A stretch of 64,000 nt of DNA from Nannocystis bainbridge (GCF_028368995.1 NZ_JAQNDL010000002.1:1937776-2001775); one strand, 5' to 3'. Positions 1-9,606 are shown, counted from the stretch's first letter. The notes: generated by a model not told the origin, from the sequence alone. Made by a program: numbers and translations.

Positions 1-873
<873 letters not shown>

Positions 874-959
874 GCCCCGGCGCAGCCCAGCCCAGGCCCG
901 CGCCCTGAGCCCGACACTCGCGGTCGGGGCCATCCAAGCACGAGCGTGCCGCGCCCTCC

Positions 960-1425
960 GGCCCACCTCGTGCCGCACCACCTGTCTCTCGGACCAGAAG
1001 GTCCACGCACCAAGAATCTGTCCCTCGGGCCAGGTCCCATCGGAGCGGGTCTCTCGGTTGGATACCGACTGACCTGCCCCGCGAGTCAGAACGTCCCACG
1101 CCGACGACCTGGCCCTCGGGACAGCCCCGGGCGTACCGCCCACTGTCCGGCCCGCAACCTATCCCTCTGGCCAGGCTCGCCCGAACTCACCTGTCCCGCG
1201 GGCCAGCCTCACCCGCGAGCTCGCCCTCCTCTGTCCCTCTATCCCTCGGGCCAGACTCACCCGCGAGCTCTACCTCACCTGTCCCTCGGGCCAGCCTCGC
1301 CCGAAATCACCTGTCCCTCGGGCCAGCCTCGCCCGCGAGCTCGACCTCCCCAGTCCCCTCGGGCCAGCCTCGCCCGTGAGCTCGACCTCCCCGTCTCGCG
1401 CACCGGCGCCCGGACGCCTCGCGCC
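960..1425. repeat. Degenerate tandem array of CCTGTCC-N4-GGCCAG units
   Basis: The 664-bp gap between the histidine kinase and the SPFH gene has no convincing gene. Its central part holds about nine variants of CCTGTCC-N4-GGCCAG(G/C), with loops CTCG, CGCG and CTCT. Copies are near 980, 1018, 1158, 1192, 1240, 1280, 1312 and 1350, and one near 1108 is in the opposite orientation (CCTGGCC-CTCG-GGACAG). Several are followed by CTCGCCCGCGAGCTCGACCT, giving a longer degenerate unit. Each core is a 7-bp imperfect inverted repeat with a 4-nt loop. Confidence 0.8.
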
Positions 1426-1503
1426 CCTCTCCAGGATCGCCTCACGCGCATTCGCAGACCCAGACCGCTTCGCTGAAACTCGCTTGGCGCGCCGGGCATC
1501 ATA

Positions 1504-1516
1504 GTGATATCATCAC
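1504..1516. promoter_or_regulatory. Candidate operator GTGAT-ATC-ATCAC
   Basis: A perfect 5-bp inverted repeat with a 3-bp spacer lies 21 bp before the SPFH start codon. It is AT-rich against a very GC-rich background. The second gene of the pair encodes a ribbon-helix-helix protein, a family that binds short palindromes of this kind, so autoregulation is plausible. This is inferred from position and symmetry only. Confidence 0.4.
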
Positions 1517-1537
1517 GACATCAATCCGGAGCCCCGC

Positions 1538-2410
1538 ATGACCTCGATCCAGCAGAAGCGCGCTTTTTCGCTCAATGGTTTCATCGCTCTCTTCGTCTGG
1601 CTGGCCCTCGCCGCGTACGGCGCCAGCATGGTCGTCGATATCGCTCAGACCCAGGATGCCGACCGCGTGTGGCAGCCGATCGTCCTCGGCCTGGCCCTCC
1701 TGCTCGCGCTCGGCGGCTTCTTCGTCAACCAGCCCAACGAGGCGCGGGTCCTGGTCTTCTTCGGCCGCTACGTCGGCACCGTCGCCAGCGCTGGTTATCA
1801 CTTCGCCAACCCGTTCGCCGCCAAGCACCCGGTCAGCTTGCGCGTCCACAACTTCAACAGCGAGAAGCTCAAGGTCAACGACGCCCGCGGCAACCCGATC
1901 GAGATCGCCGCCGTCATCGTCTGGCGCGTCACTGACAGCGCCAAGGCCTTGCTCGAGGTCGAGAACTACCGCGGCTTCGTCGCCATCCAGAGCGAGACCG
2001 CCATCCGCGCCGTCGCCACGCGCTTCCCCTACGACTCGCACGACGGCGAGGTCGCCCTGCGCAGCCACCAGGACGAGCTCAACGCCGGTCTGCAGCAGGA
2101 GGTCCAGGCCCGCCTCGACGTCGCCGGCCTCGAGGTCGTCGACTGCCGCCTCTCGCACCTCGCCTACGCCCCCGAGATCGCCCAGGCCATGCTGCGCCGC
2201 CAGCAGGCCGAGGCCGTCGTCGCCGCCCGCCGGCAGATCGTCGAGGGCGCCATCAGCATGGTCGAGATGAGCCTCCGCCGCCTCGACGAGCACGGCATCG
2301 TCCGCCTCGACGAGGAGCGCAAGGCCTCGATGGTCAACAACCTCCTGGTCGCCCTCGTCGCCGACCGCGAGGCCCAGCCGGTGATCAACACCGGCAGCCT
2401 CTACTCGTGA
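1538..2410 (+). CDS. SPFH/Band 7 domain membrane protein
   Basis: A 290-residue protein with two N-terminal hydrophobic segments (about 13-33 and 44-62) and an SPFH/Band 7 domain (about 65-230). The domain has the usual pattern of a membrane-proximal beta region (NEARVLVFFGRYVGT), a middle IEIAAVIVWRV strand, and a C-terminal helical part rich in Gln/Glu/Ala (QAMLRRQQAEAVVAARRQIVEGA). SPFH proteins form oligomeric membrane scaffolds, often guarding proteases or organising microdomains. The ATG at 1538 has CGGAG upstream. The stop lies next to the start of a ribbon-helix-helix gene; this SPFH/regulator pairing recurs in many proteobacteria as I remember it. No protease gene is adjacent, so its role here is open. 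Confidence 0.9.
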   Translation: MTSIQQKRAFSLNGFIALFVWLALAAYGASMVVDIAQTQDADRVWQPIVLGLALLLALGGFFVNQPNEARVLVFFGRYVGTVASAGYHFANPFAAKHPVSLRVHNFNSEKLKVNDARGNPIEIAAVIVWRVTDSAKALLEVENYRGFVAIQSETAIRAVATRFPYDSHDGEVALRSHQDELNAGLQQEVQARLDVAGLEVVDCRLSHLAYAPEIAQAMLRRQQAEAVVAARRQIVEGAISMVEMSLRRLDEHGIVRLDEERKASMVNNLLVALVADREAQPVINTGSLYS

Positions 2411-2418
2411 GCCTCCCC

Positions 2419-2610
2419 ATGGTCGAGAAGAAGCGCTTCCTGCTGCGGATCGACCCGGAGCTCCACGCCGCCCTCGAGCGCTGGGCGGCCGACGACCTGC
2501 GCAGCATCAACGGCCAGATCGAGTTCGTCCTCAAGGAGGCGCTGCGCGCCGGCGGCCGCTTCAAGGACCGCCCGGCCGACCCCTACCGCGCCAGCGTGGA
2601 CGACGACTGA
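2419..2610 (+). CDS. Arc-type ribbon-helix-helix DNA-binding protein
   Basis: A 63-residue protein beginning MVEKKRFLLRIDPELHAALERWA, with the pattern of a ribbon-helix-helix (Arc/MetJ) fold: a short beta strand (KRFLLRI), helix 1 (PELHAALERWAADD) and helix 2 (SINGQIEFVLKEAL). The ATG at 2419 was chosen because related small regulators begin right at the strand. An in-frame GTG at 2407 that overlaps the upstream stop (GTGA) is the alternative and would add four residues. Such proteins dimerise and bind short palindromes; the GTGAT-N3-ATCAC site at 1504 upstream of the operon is the obvious candidate target (inference). Confidence 0.85.
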   Translation: MVEKKRFLLRIDPELHAALERWAADDLRSINGQIEFVLKEALRAGGRFKDRPADPYRASVDDD

Positions 2611-2633
2611 CGCACCGCCGGACCGCCGCGCGT

Positions 2634-2699
2634 GGCATGTCCCGAAAGACATGTCACTGCGCGCGCGGTCTGGTCTGACCTGTCCTTTCGCGCATGTCT
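2634..2699. repeat. CATGTCC-type palindrome array
   Basis: Contains GGCATGTCC-CGAA-AGACATGTC, followed by a mixed unit CCTGTCC-TTTC-GCGCATGTC. It lies between the convergent ribbon-helix-helix and ygfZ genes. Confidence 0.75.
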
Positions 2700-2745
2700 C
2701 CTCGCGCTCCTGCGAGCGCGACGCGCGGGGGCTGAGCGGCGCGCT

Positions 2746-3666
2746 CTACTTTCGCCCTTTGACCCCGGGATCGTCCCCCAGCGGCCCCGAGCGGACCTCG
2801 ACCGGCCCGATCCCCGCGCCTTCCAGCACCGTCCCCGGCGCCGCCGCGCTGCGGTGCACGATCGCCAGCCCGCTCGCCCCCCCGCTCGGGTCGGGCGCCC
2901 AGGTGTCCGCGCGCCCGGCCTGCGGGCGCTCGGGCGCCGCCAGCTCCACCGGTCCTTCCGGACATGTCCCGGCGTGCACCCGCACCAGCACCCGGTTGAC
3001 CTGCCCGCGCGCGTGGATGCGCGCCAGCGGCTCCTGACCCATGAAGCAGCCCTTGTCGTAGCTCACCGCCGCGACGAAGCCGACTTCGGGCGGGAACGTC
3101 CCCGCCGTGATCTCCCGGCCCCACGCCGGCGCCGCCGCCTCGATGCGCCGCGCGTCCCACGTGGTCGAGTTCGCCTCGGTCGCGTTCGCCAGCGCCGCCG
3201 CGACCGCCGCCGGCGCGCCGAACACCAGCCAGCCCGGGCCCGGGTAGAGCGTCTCCAGACACTCGATGCCGGCGCCCGCGATCGGCTCCGGCCAGATCAT
3301 TGCGAACTCGACATCATCGGCGCGCTCGAGCGCGACGTCGTCCATGATGATGTGGCGATCCAGCAGCGCGATCGCCTCGTCGGCGGCCTCCGCCGGCAGC
3401 GCCAGGTGCAGCGCACCATCGGCGCACGCCAGCACGATCGCCTCGGTGACCAGCTTGCCCTTCACCGTCAAGATCGCGGCCGGCAGCGCGTAACCCGGGC
3501 GAGCCGCCTCGACGTCGGCCGACAGGATCCCCTGGAGGAAGCGGCGCACATCGGATCCCGACAGGCGTAGCAAAATGCGACGCCCGTGCGGCAGCGCGGC
3601 GAGGCGGACATATGTCAGGCCCTGCGGGCCCGCGGACGACTGGAGCGGAGTCACGGCGGAAACCAT
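2746..3666 (-). CDS. ygfZ: YgfZ/GcvT-like folate-binding protein
   Basis: A 306-residue protein with the YgfZ signature KGCFMGQE near residue 205, here in the context YDKGCFMGQEPLARIHARGQVNR. The N-terminal half (ILLRLSGSDVRRFLQGILSADV) matches the GcvT/aminomethyltransferase fold. YgfZ proteins bind tetrahydrofolate and help repair or maturation of certain Fe-S enzymes in the cytoplasm; the Cys in the signature is important. The gene stands alone on the minus strand. Near its 3' end (2951-2969) the coding sequence carries a GGACATGTCC palindrome that encodes part of a loop (TCPEGPVEL), an example of the window-wide repeat lying inside a gene. Confidence 0.88.
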   Translation of the reverse strand: MVSAVTPLQSSAGPQGLTYVRLAALPHGRRILLRLSGSDVRRFLQGILSADVEAARPGYALPAAILTVKGKLVTEAIVLACADGALHLALPAEAADEAIALLDRHIIMDDVALERADDVEFAMIWPEPIAGAGIECLETLYPGPGWLVFGAPAAVAAALANATEANSTTWDARRIEAAAPAWGREITAGTFPPEVGFVAAVSYDKGCFMGQEPLARIHARGQVNRVLVRVHAGTCPEGPVELAAPERPQAGRADTWAPDPSGGASGLAIVHRSAAAPGTVLEGAGIGPVEVRSGPLGDDPGVKGRK

Positions 3667-3773
3667 GGCAATTCACCCCCGTCCCGCGCAAGCGCGAGCA
3701 CACCGCGGCGAACGCACCCCGCGTTCGCGCCGTGCCCCTTGATCGCCCCGTGGCCCCCCTTTAAAAGAGTCCC

Positions 3774-5540
3774 GTGCCGCGGCCGAGCGCAGCAGGGTTT
3801 TTACGCACGCTTGTGAGCGTCCTCGTCGCGCTGGCGGTCGCGCAGCCCGTCGCCGCCGCTCCTCCCCCTGCTGCGCGCACGCCCGCTGCCCTGGCGCCCG
3901 CGCCTGTCCCTTCGACCACGTCCCAACAGACAGGTGCGAAGGGCCAGCCAGAGTCGGAGCCTGCCTCTTCGGCCATGTCCCCAAGGACAGAGCCGAAGAG
4001 CCCGCCGCCGCCCTCGCCCGAGCAGCCGTTCAACCTCCCGGTCGCCGTGCGCACCGACGCCTACGGCCCGCGCCCGTCCGGCCTGCCCGAGCTGACGCGC
4101 GAGCAGATCGTCGCCTACGGCCTGCAGAACCCGCTGGTGAAGGCCGCCGACGCGCAGATCGAGCAGATGGAGGCCACGCTCCAGCGGGCCAAGTTCTCGT
4201 GGGTCCCGGTCATCAGGACCACCACCGCGCTCGCGCCCGGCGTCTACACCCGCTGCGAAGACGTCCAGCTACAGACGACCGGCGGCGCCGACCCGGTTGA
4301 CTTCCAGTACTGCCGCCCGGCCGGCCGAAACGGCGCCTCCGACATCGTCGACGTCGACACCATCAGCGGCTACTTCCGCCAGCTCAAGGAAGCGGGCATC
4401 GCTGTCCGCTTCGGCGCCGACTTCATCATCCCGGTGTTCACCTCCGGCAAGATCAAGCACGGCAAGGAGATGGCGGCCGCCGGCGTCGCCCTGGCCCGGC
4501 TCGCCAAGGAGCGCGCGCGTCAAGAGACGGTCCTCCGCGTGTATCAGGCCCACACCGCGCTGCTGCTCGCGCGCGAGAGCCTCGCCATCCTCGACGAGGC
4601 GTGGAAGGTCGTGCAGGAGGCCAAGGGGCAGATCCTCGTCGACCTCGGCGAGGACGAGGACGCCGATCCCGACGAGAGCAACCCCGACCGCGACCCCGCC
4701 GACCTGCCGCGCGTCGAGCTCGGCGAGCTGACCCTGATGGAGCGCGCGCTCGAGGCCCGCAAGATCGAGTCGGTCGCGCTCGCCACGCTGTGGACGATCG
4801 CCGGCGAGGCCGCGCCGGTCGGCTTCGACATCGCCGAGCGCTCGCTCGTCACCGACGGCGTCGACGGCGGCCTGCGCGAGCTGCCGCATTACCGCGATCT
4901 CGGCGCGCAGCAGCGGCCCGAGGCGAAGATGGCCGCCGGCCTGGTCGAGCTGCGCAAGGCCGGCGAAAAGTTCGCGCGCTCGCAGTTCTTGCCGGACTTC
5001 GGCGTCGCGGTGTCGGTTCAGATCTCGTACATGAACCAGGCCGACCGCGACATGAAGGCGCTCTACTACTTCGACCGGTACAACTACAACCGCGTCATCT
5101 TCGCCTTCGCGATGAACTGGAACCTCGACTTCCACAACAGCTACTTCGGCCTCAAGAAGGCGCGCGCCGAGCGACGTGAGGCAGAGCACCAGCGGGAGGC
5201 CGCGCGCTACCTGCTCGCGCTCGAGGTCGAGAAGGCCTACCGCGACCTGCAGCACGCCGGTCGATCGGTCAAACTGACCGAGCAAGCCACCCGCAAGGCC
5301 AAGCAACTGGTCGTCGACCAGCAGGTCAAGCAGACCGTCGGCGGCGGCAACTTCGTCGAGCTCGAGCGGGCCTTGACCCGCTGGGCCGAGTGGCGCTTCA
5401 AGCAATTCGAGGCCATTCACGCCCACAACGTCGCCCTCGCGGCCCTCTCGCGCGCGGTCGGCTCCTCCCTGGGGGTCGCCCCCAAGGCTACGGCGGCCGC
5501 CGCGCCCCCGAACGCCATTTCCGTGACCTCAAGCCCTTGA
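3774..5540 (+). CDS. TolC-like outer-membrane efflux/export channel protein
   Basis: A 588-residue protein starting at a GTG, with a signal peptide (LVSVLVALAVAQPVAAA) and two long helical repeats typical of TolC-family channels: LVKAADAQIEQMEATLQRAKFSWVP near 125-150, and the later HQREAARYLLALEVEKAYRDLQHAGRS region near 465-495. TolC-family trimers form outer-membrane tunnels for efflux pumps or type I secretion. Residues about 45-80 form a low-complexity Pro/Ser/Thr linker whose DNA (3903-3991) is built from CCTGTCC/CATGTCC palindromes, so the linker looks repeat-derived. An MlaC gene follows 69 bp downstream, which suggests a role in outer-membrane lipid or efflux traffic. Confidence 0.85.
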   Translation: MPRPSAAGFLRTLVSVLVALAVAQPVAAAPPPAARTPAALAPAPVPSTTSQQTGAKGQPESEPASSAMSPRTEPKSPPPPSPEQPFNLPVAVRTDAYGPRPSGLPELTREQIVAYGLQNPLVKAADAQIEQMEATLQRAKFSWVPVIRTTTALAPGVYTRCEDVQLQTTGGADPVDFQYCRPAGRNGASDIVDVDTISGYFRQLKEAGIAVRFGADFIIPVFTSGKIKHGKEMAAAGVALARLAKERARQETVLRVYQAHTALLLARESLAILDEAWKVVQEAKGQILVDLGEDEDADPDESNPDRDPADLPRVELGELTLMERALEARKIESVALATLWTIAGEAAPVGFDIAERSLVTDGVDGGLRELPHYRDLGAQQRPEAKMAAGLVELRKAGEKFARSQFLPDFGVAVSVQISYMNQADRDMKALYYFDRYNYNRVIFAFAMNWNLDFHNSYFGLKKARAERREAEHQREAARYLLALEVEKAYRDLQHAGRSVKLTEQATRKAKQLVVDQQVKQTVGGGNFVELERALTRWAEWRFKQFEAIHAHNVALAALSRAVGSSLGVAPKATAAAAPPNAISVTSSP

Positions 5541-5609
5541 AACTGGCTCGTAACCGGCTGAATGTCGCACTCCGGGTCGCCGTCCGAGCGCCCACCTCCG
5601 AGGCCGAAA

Positions 5610-6245
5610 ATGCCCAATTCCGCTCGTAGTCTCATCGCCGGGTTCGCGCTCTCCTTCGTCTCCGCCGTCGCCTTCCTCGGGCACGCGCCCGCCGCTGCCG
5701 CGGCGACCCCCACGGTCACCCCGTCCGCCGTGTTCAAGGAGCGCCACAGCAAGGTCCTCGAGCTGGTGAAGAAGCGCGCCGACCCCGAGACCCTCGCCAA
5801 GGAAGTCGACCAACTGCTCGACTACAAGGCCCTCGCGGAGGCCTCGCTCGGCGGCCCGGCGCGCTACGCCAACAAGTGCGCCCCGCGCTGCGCCGAGTTC
5901 GAGGCGCTGCTGACCAAGCTGATCCGCGAGAACTACCTCAAGCGGCTGCGCAGCGACAAGAAGTACGAGCTGACGATCGTCGGCGAAGAGGCCAAGGTCG
6001 GCGGTGACATGCGGGTCATCACCAACATCGCCCTGACCCGCGACGGCAAGGCCGAGGTCGTCGAGGTCGTCTACGTGATGCACGCCGTGGGCGACACCTG
6101 GAAGGTCGAAGACATCATCACCGACGGTGTCAGCCTGGCCAAGAACTACAAGTTCGAGTTCAACAAGATCATCCGCGACAAGGGCGTCGACGAGCTGATC
6201 TTGCGCCTCGACAACAAGCTGGTCGAGCTGGCCAAGAAGAACTGA
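5610..6245 (+). CDS. mlaC: MlaC/Ttg2D family periplasmic lipid-binding protein
   Basis: A 211-residue protein with a signal peptide (LIAGFALSFVSAVAFLGHAPAAAAA) and the MlaC fold pattern. This includes a conserved region ending in LIRENYLKRL, then strands (YELTIVGEEAKV) and DGKAEVVEVVYVMHAVGDTWKVEDIITDGVSLAKNYK. The Dxxx(V/I)DGVSL..NY motif is characteristic. MlaC shuttles phospholipids between the outer-membrane MlaA complex and the inner-membrane MlaFEDB ABC transporter. ATG 5610 is preferred over an in-frame ATG 48 bp upstream because it starts directly before the signal peptide. No mlaEFDB genes are adjacent; the upstream partner is a TolC-like channel. Confidence 0.88.
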   Translation: MPNSARSLIAGFALSFVSAVAFLGHAPAAAAATPTVTPSAVFKERHSKVLELVKKRADPETLAKEVDQLLDYKALAEASLGGPARYANKCAPRCAEFEALLTKLIRENYLKRLRSDKKYELTIVGEEAKVGGDMRVITNIALTRDGKAEVVEVVYVMHAVGDTWKVEDIITDGVSLAKNYKFEFNKIIRDKGVDELILRLDNKLVELAKKN

Positions 6246-6258
6246 GCCGCACGCCGGT

Positions 6259-6277
6259 CGCCCGCTGTCCGCGGGCG
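6259..6277 (+). terminator. Hairpin downstream of mlaC
   Basis: A perfect 7-bp stem CGCCCGC / GCGGGCG with a 5-nt loop (TGTCC) lies 13 bp after the mlaC stop. No T-tract follows, so it may be a weak or Rho-assisted terminator. Confidence 0.4.
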
Positions 6278-6307
6278 CCCGGGTCCGTCTGTGTTAGCCT
6301 GGAAGTC

Positions 6308-8194
6308 GTGCCCCGCGCCGCCTTCACGTCCGGACCGAGGCGCCCCAGCCTGACGCTGGCGGCGCCTCTCCTCGTCGCGGCGCTGACCGCCTGTCCGCAG
6401 GACGAGATCGTCATCGTCGGCGAGTTCGGTCGCCCGCTCGCGCTCGGCAGCGGCGACGCGTCTCCGCTGCCGCGCCTCGTCTACCGCCCCGATGGTTGCC
6501 CCGGCGAGGCCGCGGCCGGCGGCTGCAGCTCGGTCTGCACCACCGCGCCCGAGAGCTGCCCGCCCGACGCCTGCTTCCCGCTCGTCATCGACAGCGGCAG
6601 CCCGATCACCACCCTCGTCGGCGAGGGCGAACCGGTCGCGGTGCGCAGCTGCTTCGAGGTCCGCACCGGCGAGGACGCGCTCGCCGAGGCCCCGATCGAA
6701 GGCGCGGCCGACGACGCGATCGCCCGCTTCCGCTTCGACTCGACCCCTTTCATCCGCCTGCCGTGGGCCACAGACGACGTCTCGTGGGGCTGGCAGGTCG
6801 GCGACGCCAGCGCCGCGCCGTTCGTCGGCGGCGTGCTCGGCGGCAACGTCCTGCGCCAGATGGCCGTGCGCTTCACCGACGCGCGCGGCAGCGACGGCCC
6901 GCAGATCACCTTCTACCGCGAGTTCCCCGGCGTCGAGAGCGTGCTCGCCGATCAGGGCATCGCCGCCCTCCCGCTGCAGTTCCCCGGCCTCCTGCTCGGC
7001 AAGCTGATCGACGACGTGTGCCAGCAACCCGACGGCGAGGACTGCGACCTCACCAGCTTCGGCGTGTTCGATCGCAACCGCCCCGAGAGCGCCCTGCAGT
7101 CGACCCGCATGGTCCTCGACGCCTGCCTCGGCACCCCGCCGGCCGCCGTCGTCTACAACGCCGGCAGCAACAGCTGTGAGCTGGCCTCGGGGCCAGGTAA
7201 GCCCGGCAGCTATCGCTCGCCCACCGGCGTCGCGCGGGCCGACCTCCGCTCCGGCTGCGACCTGCAGGACGTCGCGGCGAGCTCCGGCGACATCGATCAC
7301 GGCCACGACGCCTCGGTCCTGATCGCCACCGGCCTGCCTGGCCTGGTGCTGTTCGAGGACAGCGCCCAGCGCATGTTCGGCGGCCTCGATCTGCCGCCGT
7401 GCGTCGGCGACGGCGGCCTCTCGAGCGGCAGCAAGCGCGACACGCCCGCCTGTATCATGGGTCGGACGGGCCTCCTGCGCGCCCCGGGCTGGCCGCCCGC
7501 AGGCACCGCCGAGCAGCCGTTGCTCGAGCTGCGCGTTCGCAGCCTCGCCCTCGTCCCTGGTCTGACGCAGACCACCGGCCAGACCGCCTGCCAGCGGCTC
7601 GAAGTGCGCCTCCGGGCCCTGCGCTCGCAGTGCAACATCGCCGCCCGCGAGAAGGTCCCGCGCAGCGCGGCCAACGGCTGTCGCGCCGCCACCGATCGCC
7701 TGACCCCGAGCTCGGCCGGCTTCACCTCCGCCGCCGTGGTCGGCCAGGCCTTCGTCGCCAGCGACAGCCGCGTCGATCCCAGCCGGTGGATCCCGACCGT
7801 CATCGTCCCCGCCGATCACCCGCTCGTCAGCGCCGTCCGCCGCGACACCAGCCCCGAGGCGCTCCAGCTCGACGGCCTGGTCGGCACCGCCCTCCTGAGC
7901 GGCACCGACGTCGTGCTCGACTACACGGACCCGACCCCGAGCGTGCGCGTCGCCTGCAACGACCCCGACGACGGCAGCTGTCTGGCCTTGCCCGCCTGCG
8001 TCCCGCGCGAGGATCCGCGGGCGGTCGTGCCCGCCTGCTGCTACGGCCTGCCGGAGGATCTGCTGGTCAGCCTGATCCGCGACCACAGCGCCTACGGCTG
8101 CTGCGAGGCGCTCTCGCCGGCCACCATCGACGAGCTGAACAACGCCGAGGCGATCGCCGGGCGCGAGCTTCCCTGCCCCGTGCGCGGCCGCTAG
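6308..8194 (+). CDS. Aspartyl-protease-like Cys-rich lipoprotein
   Basis: A 628-residue protein beginning at GTG, with a lipoprotein-type signal (LAAPLLVAALTAC). Two features resemble retropepsin/pepsin-like aspartic proteases: the segment PLVIDSGSPITTL near residues 94-106 has a D-[ST]-G catalytic-type motif, and GGVLGGNVLR near 175 resembles a strand of the same fold. A distal LDGLVGTALLSGTDVVLDY near 540 resembles the closing strand of such a domain. The protein has many Cys residues and ends in a CCYG/CCEAL-rich region. I infer an exported protease-like protein. A second clear D-[ST]-G is not seen, so activity is uncertain. A CTGGCC-TCGG-GGCCAGG palindrome sits in the coding sequence at 7181-7197. 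Confidence 0.6.
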   Translation: MPRAAFTSGPRRPSLTLAAPLLVAALTACPQDEIVIVGEFGRPLALGSGDASPLPRLVYRPDGCPGEAAAGGCSSVCTTAPESCPPDACFPLVIDSGSPITTLVGEGEPVAVRSCFEVRTGEDALAEAPIEGAADDAIARFRFDSTPFIRLPWATDDVSWGWQVGDASAAPFVGGVLGGNVLRQMAVRFTDARGSDGPQITFYREFPGVESVLADQGIAALPLQFPGLLLGKLIDDVCQQPDGEDCDLTSFGVFDRNRPESALQSTRMVLDACLGTPPAAVVYNAGSNSCELASGPGKPGSYRSPTGVARADLRSGCDLQDVAASSGDIDHGHDASVLIATGLPGLVLFEDSAQRMFGGLDLPPCVGDGGLSSGSKRDTPACIMGRTGLLRAPGWPPAGTAEQPLLELRVRSLALVPGLTQTTGQTACQRLEVRLRALRSQCNIAAREKVPRSAANGCRAATDRLTPSSAGFTSAAVVGQAFVASDSRVDPSRWIPTVIVPADHPLVSAVRRDTSPEALQLDGLVGTALLSGTDVVLDYTDPTPSVRVACNDPDDGSCLALPACVPREDPRAVVPACCYGLPEDLLVSLIRDHSAYGCCEALSPATIDELNNAEAIAGRELPCPVRGR

Positions 8195-8297
8195 GAGAGG
8201 CTCGGCGCCGTTCCACAACGCGCGTTGGCGCGTGACCGCACGCTCGCCGCGGCGCGCGCCCGAGCGCGGCACGCGGCGTCGCGCTGCGTCACGTCGT

Positions 8298-9596
8298 ATG
8301 GTTCAGGTCGCCACCATGTCTCCGACCGACGCGTTCGACGCTGCCACCCTCAGCACCTACGCCTGGGCATTCGGCCAGGGCGTCCTCGTCGACCTCACGC
8401 CCTGCGTCTATCCGCTGATCCCGATCACAGTCGCCGTGTTCGGGGCCAAGGGCGTGTCACGCGGACGGGCGCTGTTCCTCGCCGCTTCCTACGTGCTCGG
8501 CATGGCCGCGCTCTACACCACGCTCGGCGTGGTCGTCGCGCTGTCCGGCGGCCAGTTCGGCGCCTGGCTCGGCGAGCCGGTGGTGGTGCTGCCGATCGTC
8601 GGCGTGCTGCTGGCGCTCGCGGCCAGCATGTTCGGCGCCTTCGACCTGCAGCTGCCGGCCGCGGTGCAGACCCGCCTCAACGCCGTCGGCGGCACCGGCC
8701 CGGTCGGCGCCTTCCTCATGGGCCTCGTCAGCGGCTTCATCTCCGCGCCGTGCACCGGCCCGGTGCTGCTGTCGCTGCTCGCCGTCATCGCCAAGGGCGC
8801 CGCCGAGGGCGACAGCCTGGCCTACGGCGCCTCGCTGCTGTTCACCTACGCGCTCGGCATGGGCACCCTGTTCTTCGCCGTGGCCCTCGGCGCCAGCCTG
8901 TTCCGCCCCGGCCGGTGGATGGAGTACGTCAAGAGCGTCTTCGGCGTGGCCCTGCTGGTGATGTCGCTGTGGTTCCTCGCCCCGCTCAGCCCCGAGCTGC
9001 GCCGCTTCCTCGCCGACCCGGTCTGGGGCGTGTGGCTCGGCCTGGGCATGGCCCTGCTCGGCCTGGCCGCCGGCGCCATCCACCTCAGCTTCTACGGCGA
9101 GCTCGGCGAGAAGCTGCGCAAGGCCGCCGCCGTCGCCGTCGCCGTCGTCGGCATCCAGGTGCTGATCAACAACACGGTCTACGTCCCGTCCGGCTCGTGG
9201 AAAGAGGTCCACACGATCGCCGAGCTCGAGGAGGCGCTCACGCGCGCCCAGGACCGCAACCTCCCGGTCGTCATCGACTTCGGCGCCACCTGGTGCGCGC
9301 CCTGCCTCGAGATGGAGAAGCTCACCTTCCATCACGAGGAGATCGAGCCGGTGCTCGAGCGCCGCTTCGAGCTGATCAAGATCGACGTCACGCAGGAGAC
9401 GCCGGAGAAGCAGACCATCAAGCGCGCGTTCGCCAGCGAGACCCTGCCGAGCGTGCTGGTGTTCCCGTCGACGGTCCGCTTCAGCGAGCACTTCGGCGCC
9501 CTGCGCAGCGGCGACGCCATGCCCGAGCCGACCCACCACCTCCACAAGTACACCCCGGCCGACCAGTTCGCCCCGCTGATCGCCGACGTGCAGTGA
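8298..9596 (+). CDS. dsbD: DsbD-type thiol:disulfide interchange protein
   Basis: A 432-residue protein made of a CcdA/DsbD-beta membrane domain and a C-terminal thioredoxin domain. The membrane part has about eight hydrophobic segments and the two reactive Cys contexts TPCVYPLIPIT and SAPCTGPVLLSLL. The thioredoxin domain has the active site WCAPC (ATWCAPCLEMEK). The N-terminal periplasmic DsbD-alpha domain of the E. coli enzyme is absent, a shorter arrangement known in many bacteria. The protein would carry electrons from cytoplasmic thioredoxin to periplasmic thiols. That fits the Cys-rich exported proteins around it. ATG 8298 (MVQVATM) or 8316 (MSPTDAF) can start the protein; the longer upstream frame is Arg-rich and unlikely. 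Confidence 0.88.
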   Translation: MVQVATMSPTDAFDAATLSTYAWAFGQGVLVDLTPCVYPLIPITVAVFGAKGVSRGRALFLAASYVLGMAALYTTLGVVVALSGGQFGAWLGEPVVVLPIVGVLLALAASMFGAFDLQLPAAVQTRLNAVGGTGPVGAFLMGLVSGFISAPCTGPVLLSLLAVIAKGAAEGDSLAYGASLLFTYALGMGTLFFAVALGASLFRPGRWMEYVKSVFGVALLVMSLWFLAPLSPELRRFLADPVWGVWLGLGMALLGLAAGAIHLSFYGELGEKLRKAAAVAVAVVGIQVLINNTVYVPSGSWKEVHTIAELEEALTRAQDRNLPVVIDFGATWCAPCLEMEKLTFHHEEIEPVLERRFELIKIDVTQETPEKQTIKRAFASETLPSVLVFPSTVRFSEHFGALRSGDAMPEPTHHLHKYTPADQFAPLIADVQ

Positions 9597-9606
9597 GCTG
9601 ACTGCA

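Noticed and set aside
946..1476. Plus-strand open frame of 176 codons in the gap before the SPFH gene
   Set aside because: It is made of the repeat units themselves (Pro/Arg/Ala/Ser-rich) and has no domain or ribosome site.
6146..8272. Minus-strand open frame of 708 codons
   Set aside because: Antisense of the aspartyl-protease-like lipoprotein gene; low-complexity.
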